Both the position numbers and the translations under genes were made by a program. 64,000 bases of DNA, taken from positions 1-64,000 of the forward strand of contig NZ_JAOWCB010000010.1 in the NCBI RefSeq assembly GCF_026420845.1, in the 5' to 3' direction. Below, one piece after another: positions 27,314 through 35,164 of the stretch (position 1 is its first letter; each line of letters begins with the position of its first letter). The notes under the pieces were generated by a model. That model was not told the origin of the DNA and did not search any database. It worked only from the letters and a program-made list of their open reading frames with translations. This DNA comes from Streptomyces sp. PR69 (GTDB lineage: Bacteria > Actinomycetota > Actinomycetes > Streptomycetales > Streptomycetaceae).

Positions 27314-29131
27314 ATGTCAAGGGCGTCGGGTTCGCCGGGGGCATCGCGGCTGCCGGGGGCGCGGGAGCGCTGGGTGCGTACGGGCGGGGTGGAGCTGTGC
27401 GTGGCAGAGCTGGGAGACGCCTCCCGCCCGTCCATCGTGCTGGTCCATGGGTATCCGGACTCGAAGGAGGTGTGGTCCAAGGTCGCCGAGCGGCTGGCGG
27501 ACCGCTTCCATGTCGTGCTCTACGACGTCCGGGGGCACGGCCGCTCAACCGCGCCGGTCCCGCTGCGCGGCGGTTTCACCCTGGAGAAGCTCACGGATGA
27601 CTTCCTGGCCGTCGCCGATGCGGTGAGCCCGGACAGGCCGGTGCATCTCGTGGGGCACGACTGGGGGTCCGTGCAGTCGTGGGAGTTCGTCACCGTCAGG
27701 AGAACGGAGGGCCGTATCGCCTCCTTCACCTCGATCTCCGGCCCGTCGCTCGACCACTTCGGGCACTGGCTGAAGAAGCGGATGAGCCGTCCCACGCCCC
27801 GGCGAGTCGGACAGCTGCTGGGCCAGGGCGCCAGGTCCTGGTACGTGTATGCGCTGCACACCCCGGTGCTGCCGGAGCTGGCCTGGCGAGGGCCGCTCGG
27901 CAAGCGGTGGCCCGCGCTCGTCCAGCGGGTGGAGAAGACATCGGGGGACGACTACCCCACCGCTTCGCTGCCGGTGGACGCCGCGCACGGGGCATGGCTG
28001 TACCGGGACAATGTCCGCGCCCGGCTGCGCCGGCCGAGGGCCGACGCCTTCGCTCATGTCCCCGTTCAGCTCATCACGCCGACCGGCGACGCGTTTCTCT
28101 CCGAACGGCTCTATGACGATCTGGGCGAGTGGGCACCGGACTTGACCCGCCGCACGCTCGCCGCGAAGCACTGGGCTCCGCGCAGCCGGCCCGATCAGCT
28201 GGCCGCCTGGATCGCCGACTTCGCCTCGGCGCACGAGGACGGCGTCGGTCCCGGCGCTCCGCCGGCCGTGCCGGCCGTCACACGTCCCGCGCCGGGCGGG
28301 GCCTTCGCCGAGCGGTTCGGCGGGCAGCTGGTGCTGGTGACCGGGGCGGCGAGCGGCATCGGAAGGGCGACGGCCTTCGCCTTCGCCGAAGCGGGGGCGC
28401 GGGTCGTGGCCGTCGACCGGGACGGGGACGGGGCGGCCAGGACCGCGGAGCTGTCCCGGCTGATCGGGGCTCCCGACGCCTGGGGCGAGACGGTGGACGT
28501 CAGCGACGAGCAGGCCATGGAGAAGCTCGCGGAGAAGGTCGCCGCCGAGTACGGCATCGTGGATGTGCTGGTCAACAACGCGGGCATCGGGCTGTCCGGC
28601 CCCCTTCTGGAGACGACGGCCGAGGACTGGCGCACGGTCCTCGACGTCAATCTGTGGGGCGTGATCCACGGCTGCCGGATATTCGGCAGGCAGATGGCGG
28701 AACGCGGCCAGGGAGGCCATATCGTCAACACGGCCTCGGCCGCCGCCTATCTGCCCTCCAAGACCCTGCCCGCCTACAGCACCTCCAAGGCCGCTGTGCT
28801 GATGCTGAGCGAGTGTCTGCGCGCGGAGCTGGCCGCGAAGGACATCGGCGTCACAGCGGTCTGTCCGGGCTTCGTCAACACCAACATCACCTCCACGGCC
28901 CGCTTCGCCGGGGTCGACGCGGCGGAGGAGAAACGCCGCCAGAAGAAGTCGGCCCGGCTGTACGCGCTGCGCAACTATCCGCCGGAGAAGGTCGCCACGG
29001 CCGTACTGCGGGCCGTACTGCGCAATGAGGCGGTGGCGCCGGTGACGCCGGAGGCACGGGGGGCCCTGCTGCTGTCCCGCTTCGCGCCGAGTGTGCTGCG
29101 CGCGATAGCCCGCTGGGAGCCCCGGCTGTGA
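27314..29131 (+). CDS. Alpha/beta hydrolase fused to short-chain dehydrogenase (SDR)
   Basis: The 605-residue protein joins two enzymes. The N-terminal half (about 15-290) is an alpha/beta hydrolase with HGYPDSKEVW and a nucleophile elbow GHDWGS, whose Asp is typical of epoxide hydrolases and dehalogenases. The C-terminal half (about 325-590) is a classical SDR with cofactor motif TGAASGIGRA, NNAGIG, a catalytic Ser in NTASAAAY and YSTSKAA. ATG 27314 was preferred to 27281 because GGAAGGAG precedes it at good spacing. It overlaps the MerR gene by GTGA. The natural substrate is not known. Confidence 0.93.
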   Translation: MSRASGSPGASRLPGARERWVRTGGVELCVAELGDASRPSIVLVHGYPDSKEVWSKVAERLADRFHVVLYDVRGHGRSTAPVPLRGGFTLEKLTDDFLAVADAVSPDRPVHLVGHDWGSVQSWEFVTVRRTEGRIASFTSISGPSLDHFGHWLKKRMSRPTPRRVGQLLGQGARSWYVYALHTPVLPELAWRGPLGKRWPALVQRVEKTSGDDYPTASLPVDAAHGAWLYRDNVRARLRRPRADAFAHVPVQLITPTGDAFLSERLYDDLGEWAPDLTRRTLAAKHWAPRSRPDQLAAWIADFASAHEDGVGPGAPPAVPAVTRPAPGGAFAERFGGQLVLVTGAASGIGRATAFAFAEAGARVVAVDRDGDGAARTAELSRLIGAPDAWGETVDVSDEQAMEKLAEKVAAEYGIVDVLVNNAGIGLSGPLLETTAEDWRTVLDVNLWGVIHGCRIFGRQMAERGQGGHIVNTASAAAYLPSKTLPAYSTSKAAVLMLSECLRAELAAKDIGVTAVCPGFVNTNITSTARFAGVDAAEEKRRQKKSARLYALRNYPPEKVATAVLRAVLRNEAVAPVTPEARGALLLSRFAPSVLRAIARWEPRL

Positions 29132-30081
29132 CGGCCGGGCAGTCCACCCAGTCCGTCGCCGAGTACCGGATCGAGGATCTGGCACAGCGCAGCGGCGCCA
29201 CGGTCCGCACCATCCGGGCCTATCAGGACCGCGGGCTGCTGCCGAAGCCGGAACGGCGCGGCCGGTCCAATGTCTATGGCGCCGCTCATCTCGCCCGGCT
29301 GCGCCAGATCGCGGATCTGCTGGACCGCGGCTACACCCTCGCCTCCATCAAGGAACTGCTGGAGGCATGGGACGCCGGCCGTGGACTGGGCGGGGTGCTC
29401 GGGCTCGTCGCCGAGGTGCAGGGCCCGTGGTCGGACGAGGAGGCGGCCCGGATCACCCGCGCGGAGCTGGACGCCAGATTCGGCGGGGAGCCGGACGAGG
29501 AGGCGGTGGCGGAGGCGATAGAGCTGGGCGTGCTGGAGCCCGTTCCGGGACGGGACGATGAGTTTCTGGTGCCCAGCCCCCAGGAGCTGGCGGTGGCAGT
29601 TGAGTTGTACGCGGCAGGTGTGCCGCTCTCCGCGATCTCCGGGCATCTGAGGGAACTTCGCGGTCAGGTCGAGCACATCGCCTCCCGCTTTCTGGAGTTC
29701 ACCACGGAGCATGTCTTCGCCCGCTATCTGGGGCACCGGCCTCCGACGGATGCGGATGCGACCGAGGCCGCGGCGCTCGTACGGCGGTTGCGCCCGCTGG
29801 CCCAGCAGACCGTGGACGCCGAACTGGCACGCGCGATGCGGATGTTCGCCACGCGCCACCTCCAGCAGCATCTGCGCCCGGACGGCCCGCCGCCCATGGC
29901 GTCGTCTCCGCGGACGGTGACGCTGCCCGCGGAGACGATACGGGCCGTACAGCGGCTCGTTGGCGACGAGGACACCGCCGCATTCATCGCGGCCGCGGCT
30001 GAACGGGAGGTTAAGGCAAGGACGTTGGACACGCTGACCGCAACGGGACATGGCCCACCGGACGGTCGCCAACAGGCGTGA
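29128..30081 (+). CDS. MerR-family transcriptional regulator
   Basis: The 317-residue regulator has an N-terminal MerR winged helix (YRIEDLAQRSGATVRTIRAYQ, then RSNVYGAAHLARL) at about 12-80. About 230 residues of effector or dimerisation region follow, with no known ligand domain and no MerR-type metal-binding cysteines. The GTG start overlaps the stop codon of the hydrolase-SDR gene, so it is probably made with it and may regulate this operon. Confidence 0.92.
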   Translation: MTAGQSTQSVAEYRIEDLAQRSGATVRTIRAYQDRGLLPKPERRGRSNVYGAAHLARLRQIADLLDRGYTLASIKELLEAWDAGRGLGGVLGLVAEVQGPWSDEEAARITRAELDARFGGEPDEEAVAEAIELGVLEPVPGRDDEFLVPSPQELAVAVELYAAGVPLSAISGHLRELRGQVEHIASRFLEFTTEHVFARYLGHRPPTDADATEAAALVRRLRPLAQQTVDAELARAMRMFATRHLQQHLRPDGPPPMASSPRTVTLPAETIRAVQRLVGDEDTAAFIAAAAEREVKARTLDTLTATGHGPPDGRQQA

Positions 30082-30093
30082 ATCCTGGGCGCG

Positions 30094-30147
30094 TTGTCCA
30101 CAGAGAGGCCAATGGGCCTGTGGATAACCCGGATTGGCTGTGGATCA
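30094..30147. promoter_or_regulatory. Pair of DnaA boxes between convergent MerR and LLM genes
   Basis: TTGTCCACA at 30094-30102 (+) and TTATCCACA at 30119-30127 (-) are perfect boxes facing each other. A two-mismatch site (TGATCCACA) follows at 30139-30147 (-). The gap lies between two convergent genes, where no promoter is expected. Confidence 0.75.
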
Positions 30148-30195
30148 AACCTTTTCGATCACCTGCATTGACTGAATTCTTAGTGGCGTCTTGCC

Positions 30196-31092
30196 TCAGG
30201 CGAGCTGTGCCGGCGCCTCCGTGGCGATGCGTTCAAAGACCGCCTGGTCCGCTGCGAAGACCGAGTCCGGGATCGGGCTGTGGACGGCGATCTCCGTGAT
30301 GCCCAGCGCGAAGTGCCGGCCGGCGAAGTCGACGAAGGCGTCCAGGGACTGCAGCGGGCCGTCGCGGTCCGGGGTGAAGCCGGTGAGGAGGATCTTGTCC
30401 AGCTCTGCGGAGTCGCGGCCGATGTCCGCGCACGCCTTGTCGAGCTTGTCGATCTGGCCGCGGATCGCCTCGCGGGACTGGGCCGGGGTGCCCGACTCGG
30501 ACAGCTTGGGGTCCCCGGTGGTGACCCATGCCTGCCCGTGCCGCGCGGCGAGCTTCATCCCCCGCGGCCCGGTCGCGGCGATGGCGAAGGGCAGCCGCGG
30601 ACGCTGGACGCAGCCGGGGATGTTGCGGGCCTCCACCGCCGAGTAGAACGCCCCGTCGCTGGTGACGGAGGGCTCGCTCAGCAGCCGGTCCAGCAGCGGG
30701 ACGAACTCCGCGAGCCGGTCGGCCCGCTCGCGCGGCGTCCATGCCTCCTGGCCGAGCGCCGTCGCGTCGAAGCCCGTACCGCCGGCGCCGATGCCCAGGG
30801 TGATACGCCCGCCGGATATGTCGTCCAGCGAGATCAGCTCCTTCGCCAGGGTCACCGGATGGCGGAAGTTCGGCGAGGTGACCAGCGTGCCCAGCCGCAG
30901 CCGCTCGGTAGCGGCGGCCGCGGCCGTCAGTGTGGGGACCGCGCCGAACCACGGGCCGTCGCGGAAGGTGCGCCACGACAGGTGGTCGTAGGTGTACGCG
31001 GTGTGGAAGCCGAGCCGCTCGGCGCGCAGCCACTCGTCACGGCCGCCCTCGTGCCAGCGTCGGACAGGGAGGATCACGGTGCTCAAACGCAT
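30196..31092 (-). CDS. LLM-class (probably F420-dependent) oxidoreductase
   Basis: The 298-residue protein is a bacterial luciferase-like TIM barrel. The run from the N-terminus (MRLSTVILPVRRW), through TAYTYDHLSW, RLRLGTLVTSPNFRHP and GRITLGIGAGGTGFDA, matches actinobacterial F420-dependent reductases. The cofactor preference is inferred, not shown. ATG 31092 was chosen over an upstream extension that lacks coding character. It is convergent with the MerR gene and divergent from a HAD phosphatase gene. Substrate unknown. Confidence 0.92.
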   Translation of the reverse strand: MRLSTVILPVRRWHEGGRDEWLRAERLGFHTAYTYDHLSWRTFRDGPWFGAVPTLTAAAAATERLRLGTLVTSPNFRHPVTLAKELISLDDISGGRITLGIGAGGTGFDATALGQEAWTPRERADRLAEFVPLLDRLLSEPSVTSDGAFYSAVEARNIPGCVQRPRLPFAIAATGPRGMKLAARHGQAWVTTGDPKLSESGTPAQSREAIRGQIDKLDKACADIGRDSAELDKILLTGFTPDRDGPLQSLDAFVDFAGRHFALGITEIAVHSPIPDSVFAADQAVFERIATEAPAQLA

Positions 31093-31231
31093 GACGCCGA
31101 GGGTACGGGCTCCCGCTGACACGCCCCCATGCGGCACAGGAAACCCCAGGTCCTCGCTGCCCTCAGGGGGCGCGCACTCAGATGTGCAACCAGGCGCACG
31201 CCCGTGCGCCCTCATACGGGAGAATGGATCT

Positions 31232-32098
31232 GTGATCCCAGACACCGATCCCCGCACGCTGTCCGCCACGCCCCGGTTGATCGCCACTGATCTCGACGGC
31301 ACTCTGCTGCGCGACGACAAATCGGTCTCGGAGCGTACGATCGCCGCCCTCGCGGCCGCGGAGGAGGCGGGGATAGAGGTCTTCTTCGTCACAGGCCGCC
31401 CGGCCCGCTGGATGGACGTCGTCAGCGCGCATGTCCATGGCCATGGACTGGCGATTTGCGCCAATGGCGCGGCGGTGGTGGATCTGCACGCAGGCGGCGA
31501 GCTGCTGAAGGTCCACGCGCTGGAACGGGAGCATGCGCTCAGCGTCGTACAGGCGCTGCGCGACGCCGCACCGGGCACGTCGTTCGCCGTCGAACTGACG
31601 ACCGGCATCCATTACGAGCCGGAGTACCCCCCGTTCCAGACGGACCCGGGGGCGACGGTCGCCGCCGCCGAGAAGCTGCTCCAGGAGGATCCGTCCGGCA
31701 GCGGCGCCCCGCTGCTCAAACTGCTCGCCCACCACGGCGAGCTGTCCCCCGACGGCTTCCTCACGCTGGCCCGCGCGGCTGCGGGCGAGTTCGCGTCCTT
31801 CACCCGCTCCAGCCCCAGCGCCCTGCTCGAAGTCAGCGGACTGGGCGTGAGCAAGGCGAGCACGCTCGCGCTGTGCTGCGCGGAGCGCGGGATCTCCGCC
31901 GACGAAGTCGTCGCGTTCGGGGACATGCCCAATGACGTGGAGATGCTGACGTGGGCCGGAACCTCGTATGCGATGGGCAACGCCCATCCGGAGGTGACCG
32001 CGGCGGCGTCCGGACGGACGGTGGCCAACAACGACGACGGCGTCGCGGTCGTGATCGAGGAGATCCTCGCGAACCGCCGCCGGAGCGCGGCGGGCTGA
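31232..32098 (+). CDS. HAD-superfamily phosphatase (Cof type), second copy
   Basis: The 288-residue hydrolase has HAD motif [25 protein letters not shown], the catalytic-lysine region (GVSKASTLALCC) and GDMPNDVEMLTW. It shares its architecture with the protein at 21251, so the two are paralogues. The GTG at 31232 follows GGGAG at about 11 bases. It is convergent with the M23 peptidase gene, and the gap after it holds short CCGCA-type repeats. Substrate unknown. Confidence 0.94.
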   Translation: MIPDTDPRTLSATPRLIATDLDGTLLRDDKSVSERTIAALAAAEEAGIEVFFVTGRPARWMDVVSAHVHGHGLAICANGAAVVDLHAGGELLKVHALEREHALSVVQALRDAAPGTSFAVELTTGIHYEPEYPPFQTDPGATVAAAEKLLQEDPSGSGAPLLKLLAHHGELSPDGFLTLARAAAGEFASFTRSSPSALLEVSGLGVSKASTLALCCAERGISADEVVAFGDMPNDVEMLTWAGTSYAMGNAHPEVTAAASGRTVANNDDGVAVVIEEILANRRRSAAG

Positions 32099-32210
32099 TC
32101 TCACCGCCACGGGCGCGCAGCCCGGCCCGCACCGCACCGCACCGCACCCGCGATTCAGCCCGTACCTGAGCAGCCCGGCCCGCACCCAACCGGTTGGCCC
32201 GCACCCGCGG

Positions 32211-33269
32211 TTACAGCGTCACTCCGTGCTCCTTCAGCCACCGCGCCGGGTCCACGCCGGAGCCCAGGTGCGGGGTGAGCCGTACCTCGAAGTGCAGATG
32301 AGGGCCTGTCGAGTTGCCCGTGGTCCCCGCCTGCCCGATCTGCTGACCGGGCGCCACCCGCTCCCCCTGCTCGACGGTGACCGCGGCCAGATGCGCGTAC
32401 TGCGAGTAATAGCCGCCCGTGTGCTCGACGACCACCTCGATGCCGAAGCCGCCGCCGCAGGAGACGGAGGCCACCCGCCCGGCGCCGATCGACCGCACCG
32501 GCGTGCCGATGTCGACGGCGAAGTCCTGCCCGGTGTGCCGGTGCGCCCAGCGTCCGCCGATGCTGTCGAAGCCCGCGGACAGCTCATAGCCCTCCACTGG
32601 CGCCACCCACTCGACGCCGCCCGGCACATCCGCGCTCTGCTCCAGCCGCGCCGCGCCCCCGCAGGCGCCGGCGGCCACCCTGCGGTCCGCCTCCCCCTGG
32701 AGCTGCCACTGCGCGGCCTCCAGCTTGGTCTCGATGTCCTTCTTGATCGCGGCCAGCCGGTCCCTGCGCTCCTTGAGCTTCTGCCAGGCCGCTCTGGCCT
32801 TCTTCTCGGCCGCCGTGAGCCGCCGCTCGGCCTGCCTGGCGCGTTGCAGCAGCTGATTGACGGCCAGTTCGGCCTGCCAGGCCAGCCGCCGGGCCCGCAT
32901 GATCTCCTCCGGGCTGTTCGCCAGCAGCAGATGAGCGGTGAGCGCAAGCGGTCCTCCGGTGCGGTACTGGTCGCGGGCGACTCCGCCGATCTGGTCATGG
33001 AGGGCAGCGAGCTGACCGCGCTGTCTCTTCAGCTGCTCCTGGAGGTGCAGTGCCTTGGTGCGCTGTGCGTCGGCGGCGCGTCTGCCCTTCTCGTACACCG
33101 ATGTGGCCTGCGCCGCCTCGTCGAAGAGCCGCGCCACCTCGGCGCTGGTCGTGGTGTCCGGTCCGTCCCAGGCGTACGCGGCCGAGGCCGCCGGACCCGC
33201 CGCCGTACCGAGGAGCGCGCACAGCACCGCCGGGACGAGCATCAGCCGGTCGCGGTGGATCAAGCGCAT
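32211..33269 (-). CDS. Secreted M23-family peptidoglycan endopeptidase with coiled coil
   Basis: The 352-residue exported protein has a signal peptide (residues 1-31, ending in AASAAYA). A long Ala/Arg/Glu/Gln-rich coiled coil spans about 40-195 and an M23 LytM-type domain spans about 220-350. The zinc ligands are visible: His and Asp in HRHTGQDFAVD and the HLHFE motif. A single Cys pair (ACGG, VSCGGG) lies in the outer part. Such proteins cut peptide cross-links or activate other cell-wall hydrolases in division. Confidence 0.94.
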   Translation of the reverse strand: MRLIHRDRLMLVPAVLCALLGTAAGPAASAAYAWDGPDTTTSAEVARLFDEAAQATSVYEKGRRAADAQRTKALHLQEQLKRQRGQLAALHDQIGGVARDQYRTGGPLALTAHLLLANSPEEIMRARRLAWQAELAVNQLLQRARQAERRLTAAEKKARAAWQKLKERRDRLAAIKKDIETKLEAAQWQLQGEADRRVAAGACGGAARLEQSADVPGGVEWVAPVEGYELSAGFDSIGGRWAHRHTGQDFAVDIGTPVRSIGAGRVASVSCGGGFGIEVVVEHTGGYYSQYAHLAAVTVEQGERVAPGQQIGQAGTTGNSTGPHLHFEVRLTPHLGSGVDPARWLKEHGVTL

Positions 33270-33405
33270 TCATGGATCGTCCCCCGTGGTCCGTGGGTTC
33301 CGTGGTACATGTGCGGCGTGTGGGGCACGGTACGACCGGCTGGCCCAACCCATGCCGTCACCGCCCCCGCCGTGCCCGAGCCCGACCGCGCCGGCGGTTA
33401 CACCG

Positions 33406-35127
33406 TCACATCACCGACAGCGGAGCCTCCCAGATCACCGTCGTACCCCCGCCGTCCTCGCCGATCCCCGGGCCGCAGAAGCTCGACCCGCCCAATGCCT
33501 CAGCCCGCCGCGCCAGGTTCCGCAGCCCGCTGCGCCGCCCGCCTTCCGGAATGCCCACGCCGTCGTCGGCGACCGACAGCCGTACGCCGTCCACACCGTC
33601 CGGCGGCAGTACGGCGGTCGCGTCGACGACGACCTCGATGCGCGTCGCCTCCGCATGCCGGAAGGCATTGGACAGCGCCTCCCGCAGCGCGGCGATCAGA
33701 TTCTTGCCGGTGAGCTCTCCGACGGCCGCGTCGACCGGCCCGATGAAGCGGTGCGCGGGCTTGAAGCCGAGGGGCACAGCAGCCATGTTGATCTCTCGCA
33801 GAACGCGGGTGCGCAGGCCCGCGGGGGCCTCCGCGGGCCCCTGCTGCAGGGCGAAGATGGCCGTGCGGATCTCCTGGATGGTCACATCCAGCTCATCGAC
33901 CGCCTTGCCCACTCCCTCCCGCAGCGCGGGCGTCACGGACTGGCGGTGGGCGCTCTCCAGCAGCATTCCCGTGGCGAACAGCCGCTGGATCACCAGATCG
34001 TGCAGATCGCGGGCGATTCGGTCGCGGTCCTCAAAGACCGCGAGCCGCTCCCGGTCGCGCTGGGCCTCCGCCATCATCAGCGCGAGCGCCGCCTGCGAGG
34101 CGAACTGCGTGGCCAGGGTCCGCTCGGCTTCGGTGAAGGGACGGGCGCCGGGCTCGCGGGGGGTGGCCAGCGCGCCCAGCACCCGTCCGCCGCTCTGCAG
34201 CGGCAGCATCATGCTGGGCCCGTACTGACGCGCCAGCCGGGTGACCATACGCGGATCGGTCGCCGCGTCCGTCACGAAAACGGCCTTCCCGGCGAGCAGT
34301 TGCGCCGCCACAGGGCTCTCCGGCGGGATGACCACGCCCAGCACCTGGGCGGGCCGGTCGGCACTGACGGCGACGATCTCCAGGCCGCCCTCCTCGGCAG
34401 GCAGCAGCACGACGCCGGCGGCGGAGTCGGCCAGCCGGCGGGCCTGTTCGGCGACGACGGTCAGCGCGTCGTCGGCGTCGCCGCCGGAGAGGAGGGCCGT
34501 CGTGACGGCCACCGAGCCGTCGATCCAGCGCTCGCGCTGCCGCGCGGCCTCGTACAGCCGGGCGTTGCCGATGGCGATGCCCGCCTCGGTGGCCAGCACC
34601 CGCACCATGTGCAGATCGTCGTCGTTGAACTCGCCGCCCCCGTGCTTCTCGGACAGATAGAGATTCCCGAAGATCTGCCCCTGCACCCGGATGGGAACGC
34701 CCAGGAAGGTACGCATGGGGGGATGGCCGGGCGGGAAGCCCGCGGCGCGCGGATCGGCGGTCAGATCGGCGAGCCGCAGCGGCACCGGATCGTGGATCAG
34801 CGCGCCGAGCAGCCCGCGGTGCCCGTCGGGGCGGCGGCCGATCCGCCGCGCCGCCGTCTCGCTCACTCCATGGGTCACAAAGTCCGAGAGGCCGTTTCCC
34901 TCCTCGTCTATGACGCCGATCGCGGCATAGCGGGCGTCGGCCAGCTCGGCGGCGGTCTCGCAGATGCGGTTGAGGGTGGAGTGCAGCTCAAGGCCGGTGC
35001 CGACGGACCGCATCGCCTCCAGCAGCTGCGGCACGCGCGCGGTCAGCTCGCTGGACAGGCCCTGAAGGCTGCGGGTCGCCGCGGTCGCGGCTTCGAGCGG
35101 ATCGTCCTTCGGCTCGGGCACTGTCAT
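33406..35127 (-). CDS. Sensor histidine kinase with two GAF domains (DevS-like)
   Basis: The 573-residue cytoplasmic kinase has GAF domains at about 45-195 and 215-365, a HisKA_3-type dimerisation region with the phosphorylated His in RDLHDLVIQR, and an HATPase with ADDGVGIPEGG. The GAF-A segment GHPPMRTFLGVP resembles mycobacterial DevS/DosT, which bind haem and sense oxygen or redox state, but haem binding cannot be confirmed here. The gene starts 37 bases after cydCD on the same strand and probably belongs to the cyd operon. No response regulator is adjacent. Confidence 0.93.
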   Translation of the reverse strand: MTVPEPKDDPLEAATAATRSLQGLSSELTARVPQLLEAMRSVGTGLELHSTLNRICETAAELADARYAAIGVIDEEGNGLSDFVTHGVSETAARRIGRRPDGHRGLLGALIHDPVPLRLADLTADPRAAGFPPGHPPMRTFLGVPIRVQGQIFGNLYLSEKHGGGEFNDDDLHMVRVLATEAGIAIGNARLYEAARQRERWIDGSVAVTTALLSGGDADDALTVVAEQARRLADSAAGVVLLPAEEGGLEIVAVSADRPAQVLGVVIPPESPVAAQLLAGKAVFVTDAATDPRMVTRLARQYGPSMMLPLQSGGRVLGALATPREPGARPFTEAERTLATQFASQAALALMMAEAQRDRERLAVFEDRDRIARDLHDLVIQRLFATGMLLESAHRQSVTPALREGVGKAVDELDVTIQEIRTAIFALQQGPAEAPAGLRTRVLREINMAAVPLGFKPAHRFIGPVDAAVGELTGKNLIAALREALSNAFRHAEATRIEVVVDATAVLPPDGVDGVRLSVADDGVGIPEGGRRSGLRNLARRAEALGGSSFCGPGIGEDGGGTTVIWEAPLSVM

Positions 35128-35164
35128 GACCTTGAGACTAATAAGTCCAATTTCATGAGGAAAG

